Origin: Tritrichomonas musculus
Lineage: Eukaryota > Parabasalia > Tritrichomonadida > Tritrichomonadidae
Length of the DNA: 64,000 nt
Direction: 5' to 3'
Assembly (NCBI GenBank): GCA_039105265.1
Contig: JAPFFF010000017.1
Location: 1,178,001-1,242,000 of the forward strand
Shown piece after piece: positions 30,607-41,600 of this stretch; positions within the stretch are counted from its first letter, which is position 1, and every line of letters starts with the position of its first letter. A program made the position numbers and the translations under genes. The notes beneath the pieces were generated by a model. That model was not told where the DNA came from, searched no databases, and saw only the letters and a program-made list of their open reading frames with translations.

Positions 30607-31827
30607 TAGTAACTTCATTGTTATTATTTCACCACATTTTACGGTTTTAATAACGTATTAATTTCTATTATAGAATGAAGATATCCAGAGATGTGGTTAA
30701 TATGGTTCGATATATAATATATAATTTAATAAATTTAATTTATATATACATATTATTATTTTTTAGTTTGCTTTAACTGGTTGCATTTTATCAAAGAATA
30801 TATCTAAAATGCTTATTATTTATTTTTATAATAGCCAAATCATTACTCGAAAATGCATAAATTGAAATACATGCAAATAACGCAATGATTAATAGCTTTA
30901 ATTTAAGAATTTTTCTTAAGAATATCGTTAATTATTAACTTCATTTAAAAAAGAATGGAAATAAAGAATTTTATTTCTTTAAATAAAAATATGATTAATA
31001 TTAAATTTACTAAATCCTTCAAAACACATTTCTCTCAATACTCTAAATTACAACTTTTCATTGGTATTAAGCACATTGCAAGTTTTATAATAATATCTAT
31101 GACCGAATATCTCTTTACCTTAAAAATCGGTAATGGAGATTTTGATATTCGCAACCATCAAAAAAGGTGGTTGAACTTCACAAAAAAATTTTGAAAATTG
31201 TGGTTATTTGCTTATCTCCAGCGTAGATAAAAAATTAAACTTAAAAAATAATAAATAGATGGCGAATTTTTAAAAATTTCCTATTTTCGAAAAACAATAA
31301 AACAATAAATAGAAAGTTGGTTGAGGTTTTTGTATTAGTTTCTTTCAAATATTTTCTCAATAATTGAATTCTTATAAATGGATGAAATTATATGGTTACA
31401 TTAAGCGCAACTTTTTGAGAGCAAATTGGAAATATAATTTTAAAATAATCTCTGTTTATTGAAAAAGTGATAAACGTTTATATTTATTATTTGAATAGGT
31501 GGATCAAAAAATATTCGTTTTCTTTCAATTTTGATTATTTTATTGATTTTATATGGTTGAAAATCATAATTTCAAACGAATATTTATACATATAAATTTT
31601 ATACTTTTGGTCAAATAATCATTTAGTTTTAATCATATTTACGTAATAAATTATTGAAAAAATTTATGGCAATAACATATTCATTCTTGGTAATAAATTG
31701 TGAAAATTCTGAAAAACTTTTTGAAAATTCAATACGGAGTAACTTTTTCATAGTATAATCTATACTATTGTTTTTATTAAATTTTTAAAAATATTTATTC
31801 CTTCCTTGTTCATTTAAACATTTGCAC
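30607..31827. other. Long intergenic region, no convincing gene
   Basis: About 1.2 kb of AT-rich sequence. A 79-codon frame at 30955-31194 exists but has a composition like its surroundings and no recognisable features. A short inverted pair (CAACCATC / GGTGGTTG) lies near 31155-31176. TTCATTTAAA at 31809-31818 is an initiator candidate for the next gene. Confidence 0.5.
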
Positions 31828-32394
31828 ATGTCCCTCACAATATCATCAACGGCTGCAACAGACGCAGAAAGGGTGGAGCTTTTAATATGCACACCTCATC
31901 AGCCTGTTCGCAAAGTATCAGCAAGATTATCTGGACACGTTCGTGCTCTGCAAATTTTATGGCAGAACAGCCCCAAAAAATTTATTTATAATGGACAAGA
32001 ATTATCGGAAACGATGACATTTAGCTTTTATGGTATCAAGGATGGTGAATCAATTATCGCTCTTCCAAAAATAGAATTAAATGATAGCTTAGAATGCTGG
32101 AAGAAAGTATCAATGAACCGCTTGGAGTTTAATGATCTTGTCAAATCAATGACAAATCCAAAAACTTCAAGAGAAGTAGCTAGACTAAGAGATTTACGCT
32201 TTATCGGAATTGAAAAGAAGCTACACGTATATCATAAATTGAAAAAAGCTTTTGAAGAAGACAACTTTGAAAATATTCATTTTGACGACAAAGATTCTTT
32301 TAGGAAAATTGATCAAAACAACAATGATGATCATTTAATACTTGAATCAAATTTATTTGCTCCATCAGAAGATGCTCTCCCAATACTTTGGTAA
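31828..32394 (+). CDS. Ubiquitin-fold domain protein (188 aa), relative of the gene at 7745
   Basis: The first ATG of the frame is at 31828; the upstream in-frame TTG at 31822 is unlikely. Residues about 14-82 look like a ubiquitin fold. A first beta pair ('ERVELLICTPHQPVRKV') and a helix are followed by 'FIYNGQELSETMTF' (the LIFAGKQL strand region) and 'YGIKDGESIIALP' (the YNIQKESTLHL region). No di-glycine end. About 95-150 is a basic helical segment that parallels the C-terminal half of the 7745 protein, and the end is acidic. Its role cannot be named; a fixed ubiquitin-like domain often mediates proteasome or chaperone binding. Confidence 0.72.
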   Translation: MSLTISSTAATDAERVELLICTPHQPVRKVSARLSGHVRALQILWQNSPKKFIYNGQELSETMTFSFYGIKDGESIIALPKIELNDSLECWKKVSMNRLEFNDLVKSMTNPKTSREVARLRDLRFIGIEKKLHVYHKLKKAFEEDNFENIHFDDKDSFRKIDQNNNDDHLILESNLFAPSEDALPILW

Positions 32395-33309
32395 CAAATA
32401 ACGGATTCGACATTTCTATCAACTCAAGAACAAATAATTTATTTTTTTTTAATTAATAGATTTATAAATTTAAATTAGAGTAAACGGCCTTACCCTTAAA
32501 TTTATTTTGATTTATAATATTTAAATTTGAAATTATTGAAATGAAACGCGCTTGATTGCGAATCAGATCAATAGCTAAAACGACCACGATTTATTACATG
32601 CTAACCCCCAAGTGAAATACATTATTACTAGATTATGAAAACATGTTGGTTTTCGCGAAATAATAAATAATCATAGATGCATCAAATCTGAAATGACAAC
32701 GAAAATATATTTGATTGAATATACATTGAATCAGAAAAAATCGATATTGATGGATTCATTCATGCTGAGTTAGAATAGAGCCAATACAAAGATAAATGAA
32801 ATAGTTACTTGAGAAAATTTCAATAATATTGCTAAAACAATATTGCATACTGGACTTTTGAAACGAAATAAAAAATAATTTTAAAATAAAGCTTATTTCT
32901 GCAACCAGTCGTAGAGAATGCAGACATCAACTTTGACATTAATTATTAATAATCGCTTTATCGTTTGACATGTGTGAATGAATGAAGTAAAATAATATCT
33001 TAACCAATTGTTAAGTGAACAACACAAAAAGTTGACGTTTATGGATAAATGAATTCAATAAAACAATTGTTTTCATTTTTTGCTTAATTCATTAAATCCA
33101 GCATTTTGCGTTTTGATTTTATATTCAGTTAATTAATTTAATTCAATTTTATTATTTTGAAAAAAATTCGTTTTGATTTATATAACATTTCTTTCTCAAT
33201 TTTTTTTTAAATACAATAACGTATTTTCTAAATCTAAAATTATCATTATCTAAATGCATATTTATTAAACATATTTATATTTATAAATAAAACAAAAGAA
33301 ATAAAAAGA

Positions 33310-33340
<31 letters not shown>

Positions 33341-33357
33341 ATCCTTTCTTTTCATTT
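32395..33357. other. Intergenic with T22 tract
   Basis: About 960 nt without a gene. Contains a T22 run at 33310-33331 followed by TTCATTT directly in front of the ATG at 33358, an initiator-like arrangement. No RNA gene recognised. Confidence 0.5.
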
Positions 33358-36300
33358 ATGAGCCGCGAACCATCAACTGTATCCCAATATCTTGATATTA
33401 AAGAAAAAAAGCGTGCATATCAACGACATATAAATGCACTTAATGAAATTCTTGCACATCCGGCTTCAGTAAATACTTCTCATCCTCCTCCTTGCGGCCG
33501 AATTATTGAATATGACAAGCACCGAGCACGAAATCGAAAACTTCAACTCGAAGCAGAGGCTGACAATATGAGATCAATTTTAGAAATAAATAGAATCACT
33601 CAAGAAAGGCATATGCTCTATCAAATGAATAGGTCAGCTCCAACTTCTAGGACAGCTCATAAATGGACAAAACAACTTGATGAATGTGAAAAAGAGCTTT
33701 CAACATCGCGAACAAGACCTCAAACTTCAATAAAACTACTTTTCCCACAGTCAAATACACAATCGAGACCGCCGAAAAGAATTATATCAGATAGTGGAAT
33801 GACAGTCGTAGATGATGAGCCAACAACTACACCAAGCTTGAAAGCTACGTCTAATTCTAAGACAAGATCAAAGGTATTTCTTCGTCCAAATTCATCAATA
33901 TCAAATTCTAACTATTTAAATACTAATTCACCTAATAAAACAAAAAGTCCAGTTATCAAACAACCACAGAAAAAACAGGGAACCCCATCCAAAACCGTTA
34001 CTGTCAAGAAAGATCAAACACCACGAAAGAAAAAATCTGAGAAATCGAATGCTCTTAAACCTATTAAACCTTTAGTCAAAGATGATAAAAGTACATTATC
34101 TTCGGCAAGCGATTTTGGATCACAAGAAGAATTTCATTCAAAAACAAATACAAAAGAAAGGAATGATGAAATTAACAATTCAATAAGTGCAACTCTTGAA
34201 TCAGCAATTAACAAACTTGGCGGGAAAAACAAGAAAGAAAGTAAAAAGAAAGAACAAAGTGACAATTTTGAAAATTCAGACGAATTTGATAAATCATCAA
34301 ACGAAAATAAAACTAAAGATGAAAAAGAAAACACGAAATCGTCAGATTCAGATGAAGGAAATGAAAACTACAAAGAATCTGAAAAAGATAACTTTGAATC
34401 TTCAGAAAAGGGAAGCGAGAACAAAAGCAAAAGCGACTTTGAAAATGATGATTTTGAAAATAATGAATCACCACACTCGAAAAAGGATGAATCAGAAAGC
34501 GATTCAAAATTGGGCAATATGATGAATGGGGCACTCAACAAACTTACTGGAAAAGAAGATAGTAACAAAAAATCTAACAGTGAAAGTGAAAAAGAAAAGT
34601 CTGAATCAGAAAAAGACAAGGAAGGCCGTTCAGATACAGATTTTGATAATAACAATGATAAAAGTGAAGAAGATGATGAAAAGAAAAAATCCGATTCTGA
34701 TAAGAAATCAGGCTCTGACGAGAAAGAAGAGAAAAATAGTGATAACAATGATGATAATTTTGATGATAATTTCGACGATTTTAACAAATCTGAAAAGAAT
34801 AGTGAAGATAGTGATAACGAAGAAAAACCAAAAGAACTTGGTGAAGCTAAATCAGGCAAACTTTCTGATATGATAGGAAGCACCTTTGATAAGTTGAATG
34901 GCGACAATGATGAAAAGTCAGATAAGGAAAGTGAGAAAAAAGAATCAGAAAAAGAAAAATCAGATAAGAGTAGCGGAAATGAAGGATTTGATAATGAAAA
35001 TGATGACTTTGAAAATGAGGGATTTGATAATAATAGCGAAAAAGAAAAATCAGATAATGAAAGTGAGAAAGAAAAATCAGATAATGAAAGTGAAAAAGAA
35101 AAATCAGATAATGAAAGTGAGAAAGAAAAATCAGATAACGAAAGTGAAAAAGAAAAATCAGATAATGAAAGTGAGAAAGAAAAATCAGATAACGAAAGTG
35201 AAAAAGAAAAATCAGATAATGAAAGTGAAAAAGAAAAATCAGACGATGAAAGATCTGAGAAAAATAGTGAAAATGATGACTTTGAAAACGAAGGATTTGA
35301 TAATGATAGTGAGAAAGAAAAATCAGACGATGAAAGTGAAAAAGAAACAAAAACGAAAAATCTTGAAGAACAATCAGGAAATCTTACTGACATGATAGGT
35401 GACGTTTTTAATAAGTTAAATGACAGCGAAAAAGCTAAATCCAACAATGACGATGAAAAAGAAGAATCAGAAAAAGAGAAATCAGAGAAAGAAAGCGAAA
35501 ACGAAGGATTTGATAATGACAGTGAAAAAGAAGATTCTGACAAAGATAAATCTGAAAACGAAAGTGACCAAGAAGGCTCAGTCAAAAATAAAAATACAGA
35601 TTCCAATAAAATTTCAGATGTTTTAGGAGAAGCTTTAGGCAAGAAAAGTGATGATGAGCAATCAGATAAGGAAAGTGAAAAAGAAGAATCTAATAATGAA
35701 AGCGAAAAAGAAGAATCTAATAAAGAAAGTGAGAAAGAGGAATCTAACAAAGAAAGTGAAAAGGACGAATCAGATAATGAAAGTGAAAAAGAAAATTTAA
35801 ACAAAGTTAACGAAAGCGAAGGATTTGATAATGAAAATGATGAACCAGAACCTGTCAAAAAGCTTGATAACGTTTTACAATCAGCAATGACTAAAGATAT
35901 TTCACCTGAAAAAGATAGCAATGAAAGTGATAAGGAGAAGGATGAAGCTTCGAATCTTGAATTTTCAGGTCTTGGATCAACATTGGAGGCGATTGCAGCG
36001 GAATTGAGTGATGTCAACAAATCTGATAATGAGACAAAATCTGATATTGAAAAGGAGATCGAACAAGAAATAGAAAAAGAAGAGAAAGAATCAAATGAAG
36101 GCGCAAATGCACTTGGCGGCTTGATGGGAGGCGTTCTTAACTCATTAACAGGCAATGACAACGATCAAAATGAAGAAAATAAAAGTAGCAGCAGAAAAAG
36201 TGATTCTGATGATCCATTCAACGAAGGAAACATAGATAGTCCAAAAAGTACCAAAAGTAACGAAGACAACAACAACTCAGATGATGAAAAAGAAAGCGCA

Positions 36301-36969
36301 AAGAACAGCTCCAGAAGTAACAATAGTACTAAATCTAACAACAGTACAAAATCTAACAATAGTGCTAAATCTAACAATAGTACTAAATCTAACAATAGTA
36401 CTAAATCTAACAACAGTACAAAATCTAACCATAGTACTAAATCTAACAATAGTGCTAAAAACGACGGTGAGGGAAGTAATGAAGGAAGTGATTCAAATGA
36501 CTTATTTAATAGTGATAAAAAGAGTCAACATAGCAGTGCCAGGAGCAATAATAGCACTAAAAAAGAAGATGACTCAGATAAAAATGAAGAAGGACAAGGC
36601 ATTCTTGGTGGAATGATGAATAACTTGGCTGGATCTCTAATGGGAAATAATGATGATTCAAAGAATGATAAAAATAGTGATGAAGATTCATCAGGAGCAA
36701 TACCAGACAATAAAGATTATGGACAAGAAGTCAATCCTGATGAAGTATCAGACACTCCACTTTTTGATCACGATAATAACAATAATAATAAATCAAATGG
36801 AAAAGAAGAAGGTGAAATGTCATCTCCTCAAAATAACAGTAACAATGAATTAGAAGATGGCGAAGTTAACCAGTTAGGGGATGAAAAGGCCAACAATGAT
36901 TTCCCTGATGACATTTCATTTGGCAACATGGATGATGATAATGAAGGATTTGACCCATTTGATGAATGA
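33358..36969 (+). CDS. CFAP97/Hemingway-like protein with long acidic repetitive tail
   Basis: 1203 aa. Residues about 20-95 fit the CFAP97 (Hemingway) domain: a basic helix, the turn 'NTSHPPPCGRIIEYDKHRAR', then 'RKLQLEAEADNMRSILEINR', as in the family's 'IDTSPPKTYPHL...KLQLEEERLAEIERDN'. Family members act in axoneme and flagellum assembly. Residues 130-270 are basic and Ser/Pro-rich. From about 260 to the end the protein is an extremely acidic Ser/Glu/Lys/Asp/Asn disordered tail. It contains nine copies of a short hydrophobic motif of the type 'LxxMIGxxFxKLNG' spaced through the tail, plus 'DDFENEGFDN' repeats and a final 'EGFDPFDE'. The CFAP97 call is moderate; the tail is far longer than in animal members. 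Confidence 0.6.
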   Translation: MSREPSTVSQYLDIKEKKRAYQRHINALNEILAHPASVNTSHPPPCGRIIEYDKHRARNRKLQLEAEADNMRSILEINRITQERHMLYQMNRSAPTSRTAHKWTKQLDECEKELSTSRTRPQTSIKLLFPQSNTQSRPPKRIISDSGMTVVDDEPTTTPSLKATSNSKTRSKVFLRPNSSISNSNYLNTNSPNKTKSPVIKQPQKKQGTPSKTVTVKKDQTPRKKKSEKSNALKPIKPLVKDDKSTLSSASDFGSQEEFHSKTNTKERNDEINNSISATLESAINKLGGKNKKESKKKEQSDNFENSDEFDKSSNENKTKDEKENTKSSDSDEGNENYKESEKDNFESSEKGSENKSKSDFENDDFENNESPHSKKDESESDSKLGNMMNGALNKLTGKEDSNKKSNSESEKEKSESEKDKEGRSDTDFDNNNDKSEEDDEKKKSDSDKKSGSDEKEEKNSDNNDDNFDDNFDDFNKSEKNSEDSDNEEKPKELGEAKSGKLSDMIGSTFDKLNGDNDEKSDKESEKKESEKEKSDKSSGNEGFDNENDDFENEGFDNNSEKEKSDNESEKEKSDNESEKEKSDNESEKEKSDNESEKEKSDNESEKEKSDNESEKEKSDNESEKEKSDDERSEKNSENDDFENEGFDNDSEKEKSDDESEKETKTKNLEEQSGNLTDMIGDVFNKLNDSEKAKSNNDDEKEESEKEKSEKESENEGFDNDSEKEDSDKDKSENESDQEGSVKNKNTDSNKISDVLGEALGKKSDDEQSDKESEKEESNNESEKEESNKESEKEESNKESEKDESDNESEKENLNKVNESEGFDNENDEPEPVKKLDNVLQSAMTKDISPEKDSNESDKEKDEASNLEFSGLGSTLEAIAAELSDVNKSDNETKSDIEKEIEQEIEKEEKESNEGANALGGLMGGVLNSLTGNDNDQNEENKSSSRKSDSDDPFNEGNIDSPKSTKSNEDNNNSDDEKESAKNSSRSNNSTKSNNSTKSNNSAKSNNSTKSNNSTKSNNSTKSNHSTKSNNSAKNDGEGSNEGSDSNDLFNSDKKSQHSSARSNNSTKKEDDSDKNEEGQGILGGMMNNLAGSLMGNNDDSKNDKNSDEDSSGAIPDNKDYGQEVNPDEVSDTPLFDHDNNNNNKSNGKEEGEMSSPQNNSNNELEDGEVNQLGDEKANNDFPDDISFGNMDDDNEGFDPFDE
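35035..35250 (+). repeat. In-frame 27-nt tandem repeat, eight copies (SEKEKSDNE)
   Basis: Eight consecutive 27-nt units encode SEKEKSDNE (last copy SEKEKSDDE) within the acidic tail. Synonymous changes alternate between copies (AGC/AGT, GAA/GAG, AAT/AAC), which suggests higher-order duplication of pairs. Confidence 0.9.
36331..36456 (+). repeat. In-frame 18-nt tandem repeat, seven copies (KSNNST)
   Basis: Seven 18-nt units encode KSNNST or the variants KSNNSA and KSNHST in the tail of the CFAP97-like protein. Basic and polar, in contrast to the acidic flanks. Confidence 0.9.
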
Positions 36970-37559
36970 TTGTAATTATTTCTTTTTGTTTTTATTTTAA
37001 TTGTTTAATTTTACTTTATAATTTTATACATGAAAAATGTTTTCGATAGTTACTCTTTTCTTTTTTCTTTTTATTCATACTTGATTTTTTATTTTACCTC
37101 TCTTCAAGTTGAGAATATATTCTTTTTTTCTAACTTGAAAATTGAATAACATCTTTCCGTTAGAAAAATAAAATTTTATGAGTAAGTTTTTGAAAAAGTT
37201 TTTAAAAATTTTACAAAAAAATATATTTATCTCATGCTTTTTAACCATTTCATTAATAATTTCATGCAACAATCATCTTTTTCATGAAATATTTTATTAT
37301 TCTTATATAATAATATATTCACATGTTGAGTAATTAAAAAAGACATGATTTTACCTCACTTGTTTTTCAGAAAAAGTCGAACTTTTCCAATGGAAAAGTG
37401 AATTTTGAAAATGCCTAAATTAAAAGGTTAACTAATTATACATTGAATTTTTATATGATGATTTCAATAAAAATTTGTTTCAATTTAAAATTGACTTATA
37501 AAATTTTTCTAATATTTTTTCTTTGTGACAATTAAATATAATTTAAATAAGATTATAAA
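36970..37559. other. Intergenic, no gene seen
   Basis: About 590 nt, AT-rich, with a small hairpin (CTTTTCC / GGAAAAG) near 37383-37399. No gene or RNA recognised. Confidence 0.5.
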
Positions 37560-38393
37560 ATGGAAGATTTAAATAAATTTTCGATCGAAGAACTTAACGC
37601 TATTCTTGCAAAAGAGGAGGAAACTCATAATGATCTTCTTCAAAAGAAAACTGTGCTTGAAGGAGAAATTCAACAAACAAATCGTGAGAAGGAACGAGAA
37701 GAAGAACGTATGATGAATGCTTTCTCAAAACGAATTCAATCATTAAAGCGCGAAAATGCCGAAATGCTCGTTAAAATTCAACAAGAAGAAGAATACATTA
37801 AAAATAATCTTCAACAAAAACTCGACGACGTTCTTAAAGAAAAAGAAAGTTTGGAAATGACTTTGTCATACCAAGAATCTCAGGTAATTGAACAACTTCA
37901 ACAAGATATCGATAGAATGACTCAGGAAGCAACAATTCTTGAATCACAAGTTAATTCGGGCGCTTCAAATACAGATTCAGCCAACAACTCACCAAATAAA
38001 AACAATACCATCGCTTTAACAAGATCAAAGTCAATGGAATCACTCAAAAAGATTGCTGAGGATTCTGAGAAAACAAAGAAAGAATACGAAATTGAACTTG
38101 CTAATTTACGAAAGGACATTGAACGACTTATTACAGCAAACTCCATACTTATGCAACGAGTTGGAAATGCACAGATGAGCCTCGTTATGCAGCGCCCTCC
38201 TGGATCACCAAATATTACTTCTTCTAATTCTCAAGGTGCTGATCAAAATCATCCAAGTGGAACACCATTCCCATCACTCTTTGATTCACCACCTGGTGGA
38301 GTAGAAACAAGAAGGTTTAGTGATTTCAGTGACGCAGCTATCAGATTTCCAATGAACGTCCAACGTCAGCATCGTCAATCAAAACCTGGTTAA
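37560..38393 (+). CDS. CCDC6-like coiled-coil protein (277 aa)
   Basis: Coiled coil from about residue 8 to 130 and again 165-205. The order 'RENAEMLVKIQQEEEYIKNN', 'QKLDDVLKEKESLEMTL' and 'QESQVIEQLQQDIDRM' parallels CCDC6, where two 'EQEQE-xx-VNKLxxKI' segments are followed by a third helix ('NEVERLKKQL') and a Ser/Pro-rich tail. Here the tail (205-277) contains 'PPGSPN', 'SLFDSPPGG' and 'RRFSDFSD', likely phosphosites. CCDC6 is a cytoskeletal/nuclear checkpoint scaffold in animals; in a protist only a scaffold role can be inferred. Another coiled-coil family is possible. Confidence 0.62.
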   Translation: MEDLNKFSIEELNAILAKEEETHNDLLQKKTVLEGEIQQTNREKEREEERMMNAFSKRIQSLKRENAEMLVKIQQEEEYIKNNLQQKLDDVLKEKESLEMTLSYQESQVIEQLQQDIDRMTQEATILESQVNSGASNTDSANNSPNKNNTIALTRSKSMESLKKIAEDSEKTKKEYEIELANLRKDIERLITANSILMQRVGNAQMSLVMQRPPGSPNITSSNSQGADQNHPSGTPFPSLFDSPPGGVETRRFSDFSDAAIRFPMNVQRQHRQSKPG

Positions 38394-38606
38394 TCATTTT
38401 TCTCATTTGATATACAATACTTTTTATTAGTCTTAAATTTATCTTATTTATATAAAATAAAGCAAATGATCCAAATGGTTTAATGTATAGCCACCCGTTT
38501 TTTTTTTTTTTTTTTGAGCAAATAATATATATTATTTGATTAAAAAAAATCTATGATCATTTTATTAATATCATAATATTAGTTGAAAAATATACAAAAA
38601 TAAATT

Positions 38607-41600
38607 TTAGTGCTTTTTGTGTACTCTGGCATTCAAGAATGAAAGCAAATGAGTCATTTCGTCACCAAATATTCCAGATACAATTTTGCTGACCTGGTCA
38701 TGAAAATCATTTTCCATGAGTACCTTTAAACCAAGTAAGAGGTGTTTATTGGAAATCAATTCAGTTGCAACATCATAAGCAATTTTTTTATTCTTTTCAG
38801 AATCATTTGTGTCAATTCTATTTCTGATAATCATTGCTGCTTCACGAGGCATATTAAACTCAAGATACTTGTTTACCAAAGAAAAGTAGTCACCAGCAAT
38901 CAATAGTAAATCTACAGCATCGTTAATTTTTCCATTTGCAAACAAATTTTGAGTTACACGTTTCATTGATTCTCCCATTTCTTTGATATCAAAAAGAGCA
39001 GCACGATTCATGTTATTCAAATAGTTTGGATCTTTTGGAGGCGTTTGAAGAAGCATTGTTCGAGCTGCTTCTCTATCTCCTATTATCAAAGCTAACTTAA
39101 AGGCAACACTTGAAAAATCATTACAATTTGATAAAATTTGGAAGAGAAGCTTCGTTTGATTTAACAAAGAAGATTTGTTTATCTTACTTCGGATAAGCCT
39201 CATAATGAAAATTGCACCAAAAAGTCGGCACGCTTTAATTGCTTCCTCTGGAGTCTTTAATTTGAGATGAACAAGTTGAGACATGTATTGATCTTCATCA
39301 AGCATTAATGGACATCTTGATACGCAAGGCGGCGAAAGAGGTGAGAATAAAGAACCAGAAGTAAGAACCGATAATTTTCCATTTCCAGCAATACGACACA
39401 AAAATGTTTCTTTTGATGCAGCTTTAATATTCTTTATGTTTTTCTTTAAGCATGTTAATTCAGTCCCTTTTGATGTTTGCTTTGTAAGATATGCAGTTTG
39501 CTTATCATCTAGAATAAGGAAACTTTCTTTTGAAACAGGAGTTATATAGACTATCTTTGAATTTTCAATCGTCACAATTTGCTTAAATTCGGTGGATTTT
39601 TCAGTAGGATTTTCATCTTCAGAATATTGAGTTCCATCTAATAAGAAGACATTTCCAGTTGATGTTCCAATAAGAATACCTATCGTTCTCCAAATAACAT
39701 AAGTAGGCTCTCCTCTTTTCTCGCGATGAAGATATTTATTCTTGCATTTTGATGAAACCACAATGACTTGCTCTTGATAATTAATTGACGCATAATATAA
39801 ATATCCATCTTTCCTAACAAAAACAGCTTTCTTTCCTGTAGGATCAAAGCTTCCAATGACAGGATGCTTGAAATTTAATGTACCAATCTGAGTTGGATGA
39901 GCTGATGTCGTCATAAATACAGCAGTTTGATTACCAATAAGAACACAAAACATTGATCTATCTTTTGAAAAGAAAAGGTTAGTGATTGGAACATGAATTG
40001 CATTTAATTGCACTTTGAGGAGAGGAGTTACCTTTCGGCGCTTGAAGTCCACAAGTTGCAAAATATTTTTTTCATTGTAAAATGACCACACAATTAATCT
40101 TCCACCCGGTGCCCACATTAAATGACTTAATGGATAGTCAGCAACCTGGAATGATAAAAGAAGCTTTAGACTATTTCCACATTCATGACGTTGTAATGAC
40201 GAATAAGACAAATTATTATCAGAACTTCCTGTTAATGAATTATTTGAAGAGGAATGATGGTCAGATCCATTTGAAACGAAGCTAAGAGTACGATTAATAC
40301 TACCAACACTTCCAACATCAGAAGCATGCAAGAAAAATTCATGTTGCTGACTATTATCAAGAGAAACTTCTTGTGGTAATACAAGACCATCATCAACTTT
40401 TTTATAGTTCAAATTTTTATTTTGGGAATTAAGATCACCATTTGAGTCATTATTAGAGTCTTCATTAAAAATATGATTTTTGTCATTTTCATAATTTTCT
40501 TGTCCCAAACTTAGAAGTGAAGTTGTTGAAATATCATTTATACTATCGCTACTACCAATGAGGTTTATTTTAACTCTCTTTTGACCTGGACGAGTTGGTT
40601 TGGTATTGTTATTTACATTCTTTAATACGCGCGATGCTTGCATTGAAACAAAATTAGTTGAAAAGTCAAGATTGTCTCTTTTTTCGAAGTTATCGCTATC
40701 AACCTCAAATTCAACATCATCATCATCTTGATCCATCAACATTGAAAATGTGGGCCTACTGTTTGTTCTTTCATTTAATGAATTATTTTGAAAATCATCC
40801 AAACTGCTAGCGCTATTTATTCCATCATCAGTGTCATCGGTGCTGTCAGTGCTATTTTTTCTATTTCTATAGTTATTCCCAAACATTTGCTGGCGCCTAT
40901 ACCTTTGCTCTTTTATCAGGTAACGTTCACGTTGGAGTTGCTGTTTCCGCTTTTCATCATTATCGCTATTTTCTTGAGCCAATGGACTAAGATTAGAATT
41001 TGGAGCGTCATTGTTATCAATTGGCACACTTTCACTCTTTTGACGTTGTATGATTGAATCTGGAGTCCAACTAGTAATAAGAACTTGACCAGCTGATGTG
41101 CAAAACCCAATTGAGCCTTTTCTGAAATCCCAATCGAGGGGCTTTGCTGGCATTAAGCGGGCTCTTTGTGTGATAAAAAGTTTGTTTCTTCTTTCTTCGA
41201 TTTCGGTAATCCAATTACTATGGTTGATAATAACAACTTTTCCTTCTAATTGGCAGTACATTGATGCTTCTGGTATATTGGATGATATTGTATTAAAGGA
41301 TATTTGAGAAACTTTATTCCAGAAATATTCTAAATTGGCACCTTCATTTGCTGAATCTAAAATATTTTTTTTATTAGAGGTAAATTTCCAAAGGGTAACT
41401 GAATTTGAGGACCCAATTATAAGTTCATTATTTGTATCTGTCTGCATAGAAATGAAGCAGATATCATCAGCAGTAATAAGAGGAATTGTAATTTTTTGTG
41501 GAATAGAAAACAGAACTGCTTTTTGACGTGTAGAAATAATTAAATATGCAACTTGGCCAGGGAAAAATGACAGCGATGTTATTACTGAATTTTTTTCTGG

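Noticed and set aside
30955-31194. 79-codon frame in the spacer after the BEACH-family gene
   Set aside because: AT-driven composition (Lys/Ile/Phe/Asn), no domain, no distinct promoter; indistinguishable from chance.
34368-36161. 597-codon Ser/Phe/Leu-rich frame on the minus strand opposite the CFAP97-like tail
   Set aside because: It is the antisense of GAA/AGT/AAA/TCA-rich repeats, which cannot form stops on that strand. Its 'SLSLSDFSF' pattern mirrors the SEKEKSDNE repeat.
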